A DNA stretch of 64,000 nucleotides from Flavobacterium fontis (GTDB lineage: Bacteria; Bacteroidota; Bacteroidia; Flavobacteriales; Flavobacteriaceae), in NCBI RefSeq assembly GCF_900129405.1, contig NZ_FQVQ01000002.1, positions 245,555 to 309,554 on the forward strand, read 5' to 3'. The notes beneath the pieces were generated by a model. It saw only the letters and a list, made by a program, of their open reading frames with translations, was not told the origin of the DNA and searched no databases. The translations under genes and the position numbers were made by a program. Shown here one piece after another: positions 26,661 to 36,539 of this stretch (its first letter is position 1; every line of letters starts with the position of its first letter).

Positions 26661-29513
26661 TTATTCTTTAATCAATTTGACGGATTTGGTTTGTCCATTT
26701 TCGTCAACTAATCTTACAACATACAATCCTCCTTTTAAGTCTTCGATAGAATACTCGCGGTCCATTGTTACATTGTCAAAGGATTTCACCAATTGGCCTG
26801 TGATAGAATACACTTCCATAGCGGTTAAATTGGTATTCACCATAATTGTTCCCGTTGTTGGATTGGGTGCTACAGTTACGAAATCAAGTTTTGAGAATTG
26901 ATCATTGCTCAAAGAAGGTTGATTTCCGTAAATTCTGAAACCACCGGCTTCAACAGTAATGGTTGCGGTAGTGCTTGTGACATTTACAGGAGTGTTATCC
27001 ATCAAATTATACCAAGTCCCAGTATAGGGGAAATCAGGACGAATCCCTTGTGATGCCACAGACATGTTGGCTAAAATCACCACATTGCGCAATTGTGAGG
27101 TTGGCAATGAATTGTTGAATACATATACGCGCTGACGTATGTTATTTCCATCAGGGCTGATCGCATAATCGCCGTTAAATACAGGATTACTCAATTTCAG
27201 GTCAATCATTTTAGACCAATCGTTGTATATTTTTGCACGTTCGGGCACACCTAACCAGTTGTTAACCCATTGTGGCTGTGGTTTGGTATCCAATTTACAA
27301 TCGCCAGTCGTTGTGTCATAATCAGTATTTACAGTTCCATTGGTACAAGTAAAAATGGACAAGTTCATTCCTAGCGGCGCAAAATGCCAGATCATTTTAG
27401 GCCCTGGAATCAACAAGCTGATAGCTCCGATAGCCGACATTCTGTAAAGCGCATTGTTTAAGTTATTGATAACGGGAGAGGTACCACCACCGTTTCCAAA
27501 AGTAAGCGCAGAATACATAATACGATCTTTATCGTGACTTTCGGGATAACCTAACAAACGTTTGGCATTGAATCCACGGCTCACGTGCCCCATACGTGTG
27601 ATATCGGCACCCGTTGAGAAACCTTGAATTAATTGGGTGTATGGTGCAGTTAACTCACCCCACATCATTACGCCTTTGCTTGGGTTTTCATTGATACGGT
27701 AGTTAGCCCATTGTTGCTCTTCACTATCGATTCCTAAGTGTTCAAAAATAGCCAAGTGGAAAGGATCTAAGGACCAAGTATAGTCTACATATTCGCGTAA
27801 AACGTCTACACGGTCTTGTTGATAGGCGTTAGTACATGTATCATCATTCCCTGAACAGTTTTGGGTAAATCCTTTGGTCAAATCCCAACGGAATCCATCT
27901 ATTTTGAACTCTTCAATCCAATGTTTAACCACACGTTTCGTGTAATAACGAGTAAGTTGTGAGCTATGATTAAAGTCACTTCCTACATTGTAGCTGTGTC
28001 TTGAAAACTCGTTGAAATACGGATTATCCGCAGCAGGTTCACCCCATCCGTCTCCATCAGGATCTTTCATCCACATACGCACCATTGGGTTTCTTCCGAA
28101 GGCGTGGTTTAGGGCAACATCAAGGATAACAGCAATCCCGTTTTGGTGTAAAAGATCGATAAGTTCTTTGAATTTATCAGCCGTTCCATAAAACTTGTCT
28201 AAGGCCATGTGGAAAGAGGTATTGTACCCCCAACTTTCATTTCCTTCAAACTCCATGACAGGCATGAAGTGAATCGCGTTGATTTTTAAATTTTTAAAAT
28301 AATCGATGCGGTTAATAATGTCTTGAAAGTTTCGGTTGGCATCAAAGTCGCGTACCAATACTTCGTACACCACTAAATTATCTTTATTAGGTTTTACGAA
28401 ATTCAAAGTAGCATTACTCCAGTTGTAAGGAGTTTGCCCCGTTCTTAAAACAGTTACCTCACGTTGTTGACCTGCGGGGTAAGCTGGGATATTGGGGTAA
28501 CTTGAAGCAGGGATAAAAGGGTCGTCAAAATTGGACAACACCAATGTAGAATAGGGATCGGCCGTTTTTACCACCGCTGGAGAATTAGTTGTTGGCGTTT
28601 GATCACAAACCCAATATTGATAATTGTAATTTACACCTGGTGTTAAGTTGGTTAATTCTAACCAAAACTTGTTCGTTGAAGGGTCTCTTTTCATCAAAAA
28701 TGATGAATCCGGTTGATAGTTGTTGAAACTACCGGCCACATAAACAAAATCTTTTCCGGGAGCTGTTAAGACAAGTGTAGCTTTGGTGTTGTCAGAACTG
28801 TTGTAGTTAATACCGTCTTCTAACCCTGCGGGCATTGAAGCAGTAGTTGTACCTGCATTTACAACAACACTAAAAGTATACGTGAAAGTAACAGCGCCTT
28901 GATTAACTTGAAGCTGATACGTTTTGTTTTGTGTTACATTGACATCTGTAAAGGAATAGTTTGAACCGGTAAAGGTATTAATTGTAGAACCATTGGCTTG
29001 CAAGGTATAGTTGGCATTGCCATTGGTATTGGTTGCGGTCACCGTGAAATTTTGTCCCGCTGATAAAAGTGTATTACTGCCATTAACAGGAGCCGTAAGT
29101 GACGATTGGAAAGCACCTACATTTAACACTAAGTCTACCGTTTGTGCATTTCCTTGTGCATTTCGAAATACAATATTCACATTGGTAATAGAACCTGTTG
29201 TTACATTGTAAAACGATTGCAACGTAGGTGTTAAATCAAGACGGTAAATATTACCTGAAACCTGCGTTAAAGCTGGTTGAGTGGTATTATTTCCCCATGA
29301 ACCTTTGACATTTTGCCATGGAGTACCGTTAAGAGTAACCCCGGTATGGGCATAAATTACACCCGTATAAGTGGCCAAAGGGGTAGTACTTTTATCAAAA
29401 AGAATGACCGCCGATTGATTTTGATCGGGGTTAGTACCTCCTTGCCAACTGATTACTTGTGCTTGCAGTGCAGAGGTAAGGGCAAATCCAATAAATAATA
29501 ATAATTTTCTCAT
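26661..29513 (-). CDS. T9SS-exported GH13 alpha-amylase (SusG-like role)
   Basis: A 950-residue secreted starch-degrading enzyme. After signal peptide MRKLLLFIGFALTSALQAQ come two or three beta-sandwich regions to about residue 360, including a CBM48-like fold (VYVAGSFNNYQPDS). The GH13 barrel has DVALNHAFG, GFRWDLTKG (nucleophile Asp about 543), IFEHLG (acid/base Glu about 589) and PESHDKDR. The last 75 residues are a type A T9SS sorting tail (PNPTTGTIMV... GGLYVVRLVDENGQTKS), so the enzyme should reach the cell surface or medium. Bacteroides SusG does the same work as a lipoprotein. It follows susE after an intergenic hairpin. Confidence 0.93.
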   Translation of the reverse strand: MRKLLLFIGFALTSALQAQVISWQGGTNPDQNQSAVILFDKSTTPLATYTGVIYAHTGVTLNGTPWQNVKGSWGNNTTQPALTQVSGNIYRLDLTPTLQSFYNVTTGSITNVNIVFRNAQGNAQTVDLVLNVGAFQSSLTAPVNGSNTLLSAGQNFTVTATNTNGNANYTLQANGSTINTFTGSNYSFTDVNVTQNKTYQLQVNQGAVTFTYTFSVVVNAGTTTASMPAGLEDGINYNSSDNTKATLVLTAPGKDFVYVAGSFNNYQPDSSFLMKRDPSTNKFWLELTNLTPGVNYNYQYWVCDQTPTTNSPAVVKTADPYSTLVLSNFDDPFIPASSYPNIPAYPAGQQREVTVLRTGQTPYNWSNATLNFVKPNKDNLVVYEVLVRDFDANRNFQDIINRIDYFKNLKINAIHFMPVMEFEGNESWGYNTSFHMALDKFYGTADKFKELIDLLHQNGIAVILDVALNHAFGRNPMVRMWMKDPDGDGWGEPAADNPYFNEFSRHSYNVGSDFNHSSQLTRYYTKRVVKHWIEEFKIDGFRWDLTKGFTQNCSGNDDTCTNAYQQDRVDVLREYVDYTWSLDPFHLAIFEHLGIDSEEQQWANYRINENPSKGVMMWGELTAPYTQLIQGFSTGADITRMGHVSRGFNAKRLLGYPESHDKDRIMYSALTFGNGGGTSPVINNLNNALYRMSAIGAISLLIPGPKMIWHFAPLGMNLSIFTCTNGTVNTDYDTTTGDCKLDTKPQPQWVNNWLGVPERAKIYNDWSKMIDLKLSNPVFNGDYAISPDGNNIRQRVYVFNNSLPTSQLRNVVILANMSVASQGIRPDFPYTGTWYNLMDNTPVNVTSTTATITVEAGGFRIYGNQPSLSNDQFSKLDFVTVAPNPTTGTIMVNTNLTAMEVYSITGQLVKSFDNVTMDREYSIEDLKGGLYVVRLVDENGQTKSVKLIKE

Positions 29514-29528
29514 AGCATTTTAAATTAT

Positions 29529-29565
29529 AAAAAAGCAAGGACTGAGGTTAAGCAGTCCTTGCTTT
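29529..29565 (-). terminator. terminator/attenuator between susE and the amylase gene
   Basis: AAAGCAAGGACTG (29532-29544) pairs perfectly with CAGTCCTTGCTTT (29553-29565); on the minus strand a T run follows. It should reduce read-through from susCDE into the amylase gene. Confidence 0.82.
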
Positions 29566-29573
29566 AGGGTTTA

Positions 29574-30626
29574 TTATTGTGCAGTTAAGGTGTACGAATA
29601 TTTTCTTGGGTTAGATAAATCCAACTCTACTAAATAAGTACCAGCTCCTGGAGAAGCAATATTTGGTCCATCATAATCCATAGAACCATCATCATTTCCA
29701 TCACCACCTAAATTGATTGTCCATGCATTGTTTGCTCTAAACTTCAACTCAGCAGCGGTTAATACTACAGTTCCTGTCCATTTTTTGGTAGTTGCATTAT
29801 AGGTTAATGGCGTACTGTTATCCCATCCACCTGGTGTAGCAGAACCAATGATTCCCCAAGTTGTAGGAGTAACTGTATAAGCCAAAGTAGTTGTATTTGC
29901 TTGTACTCTGTAGTACCCTGCAGCAGCTGTACAATCAGACTCTCCTGTAGCAACTAAAACACCTGAGAAAGATCCATCATCTCCCCAATCGGTGTTCCCC
30001 CAGTTGAAGTTACCAGCGGCGTCAGGAGCAACAAATTTGTATCCTCCATCTAACCAAACATATCCTTCATAATCGGTTTGACCGAATGCAGAAGCAGCAA
30101 TTCTTGGTGCTGTAGGTGGATTCCATCCTTGGTGGTTTCCAGGAACAGCTAATTTTGGTAATTCAGTAGAGTAAGGCGTCACTAAATACGTGATAACATC
30201 TGAATATTTAGCCTCACTACCTGTAGTTCCAATTGTTGATTTGATACGAACTTCTAATCCTCCTTGTGTAAAAGGGGTTAAACCTGAAGCTACAGAAGCA
30301 CCGTTCAACACATCAGAGTTGATGGTGGCAAAAGTAGTTGTAGTAGAAGTAACATCTAGAGGAGTATCGAAGTTATCACCACTTTTATCCACTTGGATAG
30401 TGTAGTTAACTTGAGTCTCAGCACCATAATCAGCATCTTCCCAAGTCAAAGCTAAACCTGGGTTAAGCGGTGTATCAGGAGATAAAACTACTGATTCACC
30501 GGATTGTGGAGAAAGAATTTTAAATTCAGCAGGAGGTGTTGTAAAAATTAAATCCTGCTCATCGGTACACGAAGCTGCTCCGAATAAAAGAGCAAAAGCT
30601 AGTATGGGTTTAACTATTTTTTTCAT
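29574..30626 (-). CDS. SusE/SusF-type starch-binding lipoprotein
   Basis: A surface lipoprotein that binds alpha-glucans for the SusCD importer. From the ATG at 30626 (an in-frame TTG at 30632 is less likely) the 350-residue protein has a signal peptide ending FGAASC (lipobox Cys). An Ig-like SusE N-terminal domain follows (about 25-150), then two beta-sandwich starch-binding modules (for example GNHQGWNPPTAP and ATPGGWDNSTPLTYN, with Trp residues suited to stacking on sugar rings). It has fewer binding modules than SusF. It follows susD by 26 bp on the same message. Confidence 0.9.
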   Translation of the reverse strand: MKKIVKPILAFALLFGAASCTDEQDLIFTTPPAEFKILSPQSGESVVLSPDTPLNPGLALTWEDADYGAETQVNYTIQVDKSGDNFDTPLDVTSTTTTFATINSDVLNGASVASGLTPFTQGGLEVRIKSTIGTTGSEAKYSDVITYLVTPYSTELPKLAVPGNHQGWNPPTAPRIAASAFGQTDYEGYVWLDGGYKFVAPDAAGNFNWGNTDWGDDGSFSGVLVATGESDCTAAAGYYRVQANTTTLAYTVTPTTWGIIGSATPGGWDNSTPLTYNATTKKWTGTVVLTAAELKFRANNAWTINLGGDGNDDGSMDYDGPNIASPGAGTYLVELDLSNPRKYSYTLTAQ

Positions 30627-30652
30627 TTTCAAAATTATTTAATTGTATTGGA

Positions 30653-32257
30653 TTAATAACCTGGATTCTGTGTTAAGTTGGGGTTAGCTGCAATAGAATT
30701 GGTTGGAATTGGGAATACTTTTAAGTTGTTGGAAATAGCGATACCATTCACTCCATTTCCTTTCCATGCCCAATTGTAGCTTCCTCCTGTAAATTTGTTA
30801 AAACGAATTAAGTCTTGACGACGGTGACCTTCCCAGTGTAGCTCACGAGAACGCTCATCCAAGATAAAGTCTAACGTCAAATCAGCCGCACTAATATTCG
30901 CACTTGAATTTCCATTGTTTGCTCTTTCGCGTAAAGCGTTTACATACGTTACCGCTTGAGCCAATGTAGCTCCTGAAGCGCCACGAACAGCACACTCAGC
31001 ATACATTAAATACGCATCAGCCAAACGGAACAAGGGGAAATCAGTATCTACAAAAGTAGAATTAGGTCCAGCTACTCCCGTAGAAGATACGTTTTTGTAT
31101 TTCGCTAAGATATACCCTTGATCGCGGTTTGCGATATCGGTAATTTCAATGTTACGTGAACCTGGTAAAATAGCACTCTTACGAGCATCAGATGCAAAGG
31201 CTGAACCTTCAAACTTTTGTACAAATTGCTTACGTAAACGTAGAGCTCCTCCCCATCCGCCGGCACCAACACCTAGCGAAACACCGTTGGATTCCATAGA
31301 TCCTACTTGACCGTTAATCATAACAGTGGTAGGACCAAAGTTTTGTGTAACAACACCATCCGATTGTAAAGAGAAAATCATTTCAGGAGAAATGTGGTTG
31401 TCGGCAGTAAAGTTGTTAAAGTAGTTTGAACTTAGCGTATATCCTGCACCGATAACTTGGTTTAATTGCGCTACACACTCCGTATACTTTGGTGTACCAA
31501 TAAATACTTCCGCATTGAGGTACATTTTAGCCAAAATCATACGAGCCATCGCTTGATCCAAACGTCCGTATACATTTGTACGAGGCGCTTTTAAGTCTGG
31601 AATAACCGCGTTCAACTCATTCTCGATATACGTAAACAATTGTTGACGGTTGTACTCAGGTCCTCTAAAGTTTAAAGGATCATTCTCCGTAACAAAAGGC
31701 GCTTTTCCGAACAAGTCCATCATGTTGTAGTAAGCTAATGCACGTAGAACACGAACTTCTTGACGGTACGTGGCAATATTACTTAACTGTGTAGCATCGG
31801 TAACACCACGAGAGCTTAACTTAGCAGGCGTTGACTGACGTAGAAACTCATTTGCCAAAGCAACCTCAGCCATAGTACGGCTGAACATACCTAAGAAAAT
31901 TGGGTTGTTTGCTGTCCAAATTGTACGTTGTAATTCACGCGTTCCAGGGTCATTTTCATAACTCCAGATTACCTCGTCGGTGGTTAAATTTTGCAAATAC
32001 CACAAACAACGGCCGTACTGACTCGTTCCCGCGTCAATTCCTTGAAGAAATGATGATCCTGCATCTTGAGTTCCTGTCAAGGATAAATTTCCATACACCC
32101 CAGCCAAAGCACGCTCGTAAGCCCCTGGCTGACTGTAAAATGCCTCCGCTGTGAAGATATCATCATCTTCAGGCAATACATCCAAATCTTTAGTACAGGA
32201 TGTTAGCGCCAGCGATAAACCTAACAGATAAATCGATTTTTTAAACATATTTTTCAT
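30653..32257 (-). CDS. SusD/RagB glycan-binding lipoprotein
   Basis: The lid of the SusCD outer-membrane importer. The 534-residue protein has a signal peptide with lipobox LTSC, followed by the typical SusD start (TKDLDVLPEDDDIFTAEAFY), TPR-like helices (LRALAYYNMMDLFGKAPFVTE segment) and the family's C-terminal pattern DERSRELHWEGHRRQDLIRF near residue 470. It binds the incoming maltooligosaccharide. A second ATG (32248) is also possible. It lies 12 bp after susC, as always in such pairs, so the two are co-translated. Confidence 0.95.
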   Translation of the reverse strand: MKNMFKKSIYLLGLSLALTSCTKDLDVLPEDDDIFTAEAFYSQPGAYERALAGVYGNLSLTGTQDAGSSFLQGIDAGTSQYGRCLWYLQNLTTDEVIWSYENDPGTRELQRTIWTANNPIFLGMFSRTMAEVALANEFLRQSTPAKLSSRGVTDATQLSNIATYRQEVRVLRALAYYNMMDLFGKAPFVTENDPLNFRGPEYNRQQLFTYIENELNAVIPDLKAPRTNVYGRLDQAMARMILAKMYLNAEVFIGTPKYTECVAQLNQVIGAGYTLSSNYFNNFTADNHISPEMIFSLQSDGVVTQNFGPTTVMINGQVGSMESNGVSLGVGAGGWGGALRLRKQFVQKFEGSAFASDARKSAILPGSRNIEITDIANRDQGYILAKYKNVSSTGVAGPNSTFVDTDFPLFRLADAYLMYAECAVRGASGATLAQAVTYVNALRERANNGNSSANISAADLTLDFILDERSRELHWEGHRRQDLIRFNKFTGGSYNWAWKGNGVNGIAISNNLKVFPIPTNSIAANPNLTQNPGY

Positions 32258-32269
32258 ATCACATTTTTT

Positions 32270-35203
32270 TTAAAACTTCATGTTCACACCAAACAATAGG
32301 GTGCGTTGACGTGGATAGATGGTATTGTCAATACCTCCATTGATTTCAGGATCAATCCCGCTGTACTTGGTAATGATAAATGCATTTTGCATCCCTGTAA
32401 ATACACGTAAGCTAGCTTTACCATCCAACCATTTTGGGAAAGTATACCCCATAGTAATGTTGTCCATACGCAAGAACGATCCATTCTCTACGTACAAATC
32501 TGATAAAAATACATCAGGTGTATTGGTAAAATCAGTAGACTGTACGTTGTTAGGAAGGTTGGACAACACTCCGTTGTTACGAATTAAATTGTATTGCGCA
32601 CGGGTAGCATTCACCGCATTGTACACACGGTTTCCTAAGCTTGCACGCATGTTGAAATTGAAATCAAAGTTTTTGTAGTTGAATGTAGATGCCAAACCAA
32701 AAGTTACATCTGGATCGCCATTCATATAAATGTAACGGTCATCTCCATTGATGATACCATCGCCATTTAAGTCGGCATAAGCCCCTTCAATTGGACGTCC
32801 CGCTCCGTCATACAACTGCTTGTACACAAAGAAAGAACCAGGAGTGTAATCTACACGGTTAATTAAAGCCGTACTTCCTGTCCCCGCTCCAGCATCACCA
32901 TACAACACATCAAATCCAGACGACAATGTTTCAATGGTACGCTCAAATGTTGACACGTTGAAAGCCAAATTCCAATTCAAGTTATTGCCTTTAATTACAT
33001 CATAATTCACGGCCACTTCAATCCCTTTGGTAGAGAAGCTTCCGATGTTAGCCCAACCCACGTTTGTAAAGTTAGACCCATCAGCAAAGGCTACACGTGA
33101 TAACAAATCATCGGTTTTCTTGTAAAACACGTCAATCGCACCATTCAAACGGTTATTAAAGAACCCGTAATCCAAACCGACGTTGTAAGTTGTCGTTTGT
33201 TCCCATTTTAAATCAGGGTTGAACGGTCTTGAGATAGCAATTGGCACTGTATTGTTCCCGAAGAAAATTTGATTGGTATTGTTACCAATGGCAAATTGCT
33301 GTAAATAATAGTTTCTTGCCTCAACATCATCAATATTTTGTTGACCAGTAATCCCCCATCCCAAACGCAATTTCAAATCAGAAAGTTTGCTGTACGATTG
33401 GAAGAAATCTTCTTTCATTTTCCATGCAAAAGCCAAACCAGGTGTATTTAACCAACGGTTAGACTCCGAAAAACGAGAAGACCCGTCACGACGGAAGTTC
33501 GCCGTAAACAAATACTTGTCTTTGTAGTTTAAAATTGCACGAGCAAACAAACCAATCAACACGTTATCGGTCTCAATATCATTTTCAGCACCAATCGAAG
33601 CGTAGTTGGGTTGTAAAATATTACGTGTAAAGAACTGAGAGGATTCATAAATTTGGTACGAATACCCCGCTTGCGCATCAATGTTTAAATCGTTGATTTT
33701 TTTATTGTATGCTAAATAGGAATCAAATAATTTAGTGCGGATTGTACGCTCTGCAAATTCATTTGTTCCATAAGGAATGTTGTTGTTGCTTGGACCTGAA
33801 GCAGCATTAGATCCCACTAAACGGGTACGCTCTCCATTCGATTCATCAAAACCAACATTCACAACCGCTTTCATGCTTGGGAAGAAATGAAACTTGTATT
33901 CAGTTTCCACATTACCAAAGATACGGTGATTTGAACCCGTGTCGTAGGTCATCATCAATTGCGCCACAGGGTTGCGTTGCACGTTTGGAGTCAACAAGTT
34001 TCCATTACGGTACTCAAAGAATCCTCCAAAAGGAGAAGCCGCATCATATACAGGCTGGGTTGGGTCAAACGTAATGGCTGAACCTTCTACCCCATCCGCA
34101 AATCGGTTGTTCTCCATAGTATAGTTGGCATTCACACGAATCTTCAAATGATCATTAAAGAAACTTGGCATCAATGTAGTAGAGATCGTATTACGGTTGA
34201 ATTTATTGGTTAAACGTAACCCTTCTTGATAGGTATTCCCTATCGACAAACGCGAAGGAACTTTTCCAAATAAATTACCGCGTAAGGATAAGTTGGAGTC
34301 AATGAAGTCTGTTCTTCTGTAGATTTCATCTTGCCAATCGGTATTTGCTGTACCTAGTTTACCTACTTCGCCAGGGAATTGAGCCGCTACTAAATTACGG
34401 AACTCATTGGCATTGAAAACATCTACTTTACGTACAAGCGAACCTGAACCGTATTGTGAATTAAAATCCACCGATAATTTTTTTCCACCTTTTTTAGTAG
34501 TAATCAAAATCACCCCGTTGGAAGCACGCGAACCGTAAATCGCGGTAGCCGAAGCATCTTTCAACACCGAAATACTTTCGATGTCATTCGGGTTAAGAGA
34601 CGCTAAGAACGAGGTAGAACCTGTGTTTGTAGCATTCGAAATTGGAAAGTTGTCTACTACAATCAAGGGGTCATTGGAAGCATTAAGCGACGAACCCCCA
34701 CGGATACGAATTACTGGATTTGTTCCAGGTGCTCCACCTCCAGCGTTGATAGTAACCCCCGCCACACGACCTTGAAGAAGGTTGTCGGTAGAAACCATCG
34801 CTCCTTTGTTGAAGTCTTTCACTCCTAAAACAGATACCGCTCCCGTGGCATCCTTTTTCTTCACAGAACCGTACCCCACTTGGACCACTACTTCTTGCAG
34901 TGTGCTTGAATCCTCTTCCAAGGAAATGGATACACTTTTTTGACCTTTGAATTCGATGGTCTGATTTTTGTAACCGACAAACGAGAAGACCAAAACATCT
35001 CCATTTTTTAGTCTACCGATTTTAAAATTACCATCTAGGTCTGTGGAAACCCCCGACTGTGTGCCTTGGACGACCACATTAACTCCCGGAAGGGGTTGGT
35101 TGGATTTAGAATCCACAACCTTACCCTCCAATGTCGCTTGAGCCAAAACGGAAAGCGGCAAAAGGAGCAAGAAAAACAACAACTTGTTATAAATTGTTTT
35201 CAT
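32270..35203 (-). CDS. SusC/RagA TonB-dependent outer-membrane importer
   Basis: A TonB-dependent channel that carries maltooligosaccharides across the outer membrane with SusD. The 977-residue protein has a signal peptide (to VLAQ), a CarboxypepD_reg-like domain (about 24-105), a TonB box/plug region (VVQVGYGSVKKKDATGAVS, then VIRIRGGSSLNASNDPL), and a long barrel ending in the terminal aromatic FGVNMKF. Length is normal. It is the first gene of the minus arm. The region upstream has a near-consensus -7 box and a perfect LacI-type operator shared with the divergent regulator. Confidence 0.95.
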   Translation of the reverse strand: MKTIYNKLLFFLLLLPLSVLAQATLEGKVVDSKSNQPLPGVNVVVQGTQSGVSTDLDGNFKIGRLKNGDVLVFSFVGYKNQTIEFKGQKSVSISLEEDSSTLQEVVVQVGYGSVKKKDATGAVSVLGVKDFNKGAMVSTDNLLQGRVAGVTINAGGGAPGTNPVIRIRGGSSLNASNDPLIVVDNFPISNATNTGSTSFLASLNPNDIESISVLKDASATAIYGSRASNGVILITTKKGGKKLSVDFNSQYGSGSLVRKVDVFNANEFRNLVAAQFPGEVGKLGTANTDWQDEIYRRTDFIDSNLSLRGNLFGKVPSRLSIGNTYQEGLRLTNKFNRNTISTTLMPSFFNDHLKIRVNANYTMENNRFADGVEGSAITFDPTQPVYDAASPFGGFFEYRNGNLLTPNVQRNPVAQLMMTYDTGSNHRIFGNVETEYKFHFFPSMKAVVNVGFDESNGERTRLVGSNAASGPSNNNIPYGTNEFAERTIRTKLFDSYLAYNKKINDLNIDAQAGYSYQIYESSQFFTRNILQPNYASIGAENDIETDNVLIGLFARAILNYKDKYLFTANFRRDGSSRFSESNRWLNTPGLAFAWKMKEDFFQSYSKLSDLKLRLGWGITGQQNIDDVEARNYYLQQFAIGNNTNQIFFGNNTVPIAISRPFNPDLKWEQTTTYNVGLDYGFFNNRLNGAIDVFYKKTDDLLSRVAFADGSNFTNVGWANIGSFSTKGIEVAVNYDVIKGNNLNWNLAFNVSTFERTIETLSSGFDVLYGDAGAGTGSTALINRVDYTPGSFFVYKQLYDGAGRPIEGAYADLNGDGIINGDDRYIYMNGDPDVTFGLASTFNYKNFDFNFNMRASLGNRVYNAVNATRAQYNLIRNNGVLSNLPNNVQSTDFTNTPDVFLSDLYVENGSFLRMDNITMGYTFPKWLDGKASLRVFTGMQNAFIITKYSGIDPEINGGIDNTIYPRQRTLLFGVNMKF

Positions 35204-35240
35204 ACATTTTGTTTAGGTTAATAATTTGTTTTTTTGCTTG

Positions 35241-35256
35241 TACTTGCACTTCGAAG
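35241..35256. promoter_or_regulatory. shared promoter motif, copy 1 (susC side)
   Basis: TACTTGCACTTCGAAG contains the palindrome CTTCGAAG. Fourteen of its first 15 bases recur upstream of the sugar transporter at 36562-36577. It lies 38 bp before the susC ATG, near the predicted transcription start (a self-complementary TAAATTTA at 35260-35267 is the best -7 candidate). Function unknown. Confidence 0.45.
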
Positions 35257-35312
35257 CGTTAAATTTAGGATAATTTTTAGTTTAAAAAAATGACACCTTA
35301 ATATACCCCTCC

Positions 35313-35326
35313 CGAAAACGTTTTCG
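35313..35326. promoter_or_regulatory. LacI-family operator (perfect palindrome)
   Basis: CGAAAACGTTTTCG is a perfect 14-bp palindrome with the central CG typical of LacI/GalR operators. It sits between divergent susC and lacI, 109 bp upstream of susC and 104 bp upstream of the lacI ATG, so it could control both. Confidence 0.8.
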
Positions 35327-35368
35327 TGTTGAAAACTTTCAGAATGCACCATAAAATTAAGGATAAAA

Positions 35369-35399
35369 TTGATAGACTAAAAAATTTAAGCTACCTTTA
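35369..35399 (+). promoter_or_regulatory. probable lacI promoter
   Basis: TTG (35369-35371) and TACCTTTA (35392-35399, 7 of 8 to TAnnTTTG) with a 20-bp spacer, 31 bp before the regulator's ATG. A transcript from here excludes the earlier in-frame TTG at 35326. Confidence 0.55.
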
Positions 35400-35430
35400 T
35401 TCGCAATTAAACAGCATACAAAAAATTGAC

Positions 35431-36453
35431 ATGAAAAGAAAAGTAACGCTCAAGCAAATTGCTAAAGAATTGGATGTATCCATATCAACCGTTTCTAAAT
35501 CGTTACGCGACAGCCCTGAAATAAGCGAAGATACGCGACAGAAAGTGCAAGCTTTTGCCAAATTATACAACTACAAACCCAACAATATCGCCCTTAGTCT
35601 CAAGAACAAAAAAACAAAAACAATTTGCATCATTATTCCAGAGATTATCCACCATTTTTTTGCTACCGTAATCAGCGGTGTTGAACATGTGGCCAACGAA
35701 AATGGGTACAACGTTCTAGTTTGTTTGTCGGACGAATCGTTTGACAAAGAAGTCATCAACATGGAAATGTTGGCGGGCGGAAGTATTGATGGTTTTATCA
35801 TGTCACTTTCCAAAGAAACGCAACAAAGAAGGGACTTTCACCACATCACCGAAGTTATCAATCAAGGAATGCCCGTAGTGATGTTTGATCGCGTAACCAA
35901 TGATATATTGTGTGATAAAGTAATCATTGACGACAATTTAGCAGCTTACAACGCCACCCGTTTTTTTATCAATAAAGGGTACAAAAAAATTGCCTTAATC
36001 ACCACGGTAGATTATGTGAGTGTTGGTAAATTACGTACCGATGGCTATACCAAAGCCATGATGGATCACGATTTGAAAGTCGACCCTAATTTGATTTTAA
36101 AAATTGAAGACACCGATAACTTTGATGCCCAAATAGAAGCCTTAATTCGAGACCAAAAACCGGAAGCTATTTTTGCTGTAAACGAAATTTTTGCCGTTAC
36201 TGCCATTAAAATAGCTGGGAAACTTGGACTTAAAATACCAACTGATATTTCTATTATTGGATTCACCGACGGCATCATTTCGAAATACTCCACTCCTAGC
36301 ATTTCTACCGTAAGTCAGAATGGAGTAAAAATGGGTGAAAAAGCCGCCAAAATGCTCATCGATCGCCTCGAAAATGAGGAAATGGAAATCGAAGAACACT
36401 ACAAAACAGAAGTCATTGAAACGGCGTTGGTGGAACGTGAATCTACCCGATAA
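35431..36453 (+). CDS. LacI-family regulator of the alpha-glucan locus
   Basis: A 340-residue transcription factor with an N-terminal LacI helix-turn-helix (VTLKQIAKELDVSISTVSKS, residues 5-24) and a periplasmic-binding-like sensor domain (TICIIIPEIIHHFFATV, DGFIMSLSKE, IIGFTDGIISKYSTPSIST). The ATG at 35431 puts the HTH at the N-terminus, as in all relatives; the open frame runs further upstream to a TTG inside the operator. It lies between the two arms of the locus, and matching operators precede each arm, so it is the likely maltose/maltodextrin-responsive regulator. Bacteroides uses the unrelated SusR for this. Confidence 0.93.
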   Translation: MKRKVTLKQIAKELDVSISTVSKSLRDSPEISEDTRQKVQAFAKLYNYKPNNIALSLKNKKTKTICIIIPEIIHHFFATVISGVEHVANENGYNVLVCLSDESFDKEVINMEMLAGGSIDGFIMSLSKETQQRRDFHHITEVINQGMPVVMFDRVTNDILCDKVIIDDNLAAYNATRFFINKGYKKIALITTVDYVSVGKLRTDGYTKAMMDHDLKVDPNLILKIEDTDNFDAQIEALIRDQKPEAIFAVNEIFAVTAIKIAGKLGLKIPTDISIIGFTDGIISKYSTPSISTVSQNGVKMGEKAAKMLIDRLENEEMEIEEHYKTEVIETALVERESTR

Positions 36454-36470
36454 ATTTTATTTTTTTCAAC

Positions 36471-36484
36471 AAAAAACGTTTTCG
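36471..36484. promoter_or_regulatory. LacI-family operator, second copy
   Basis: AAAAAACGTTTTCG matches 12 of 14 bases of the perfect palindrome at 35313. It lies 18 bp after the lacI stop and 157 bp before the sugar transporter ATG, upstream of that gene's probable -7 box. Confidence 0.68.
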
Positions 36485-36539
36485 CTACCCTGTTTTCATA
36501 AAAAAATGGGGTAAAAAATTACGAGTTTCAAAACTTTAT

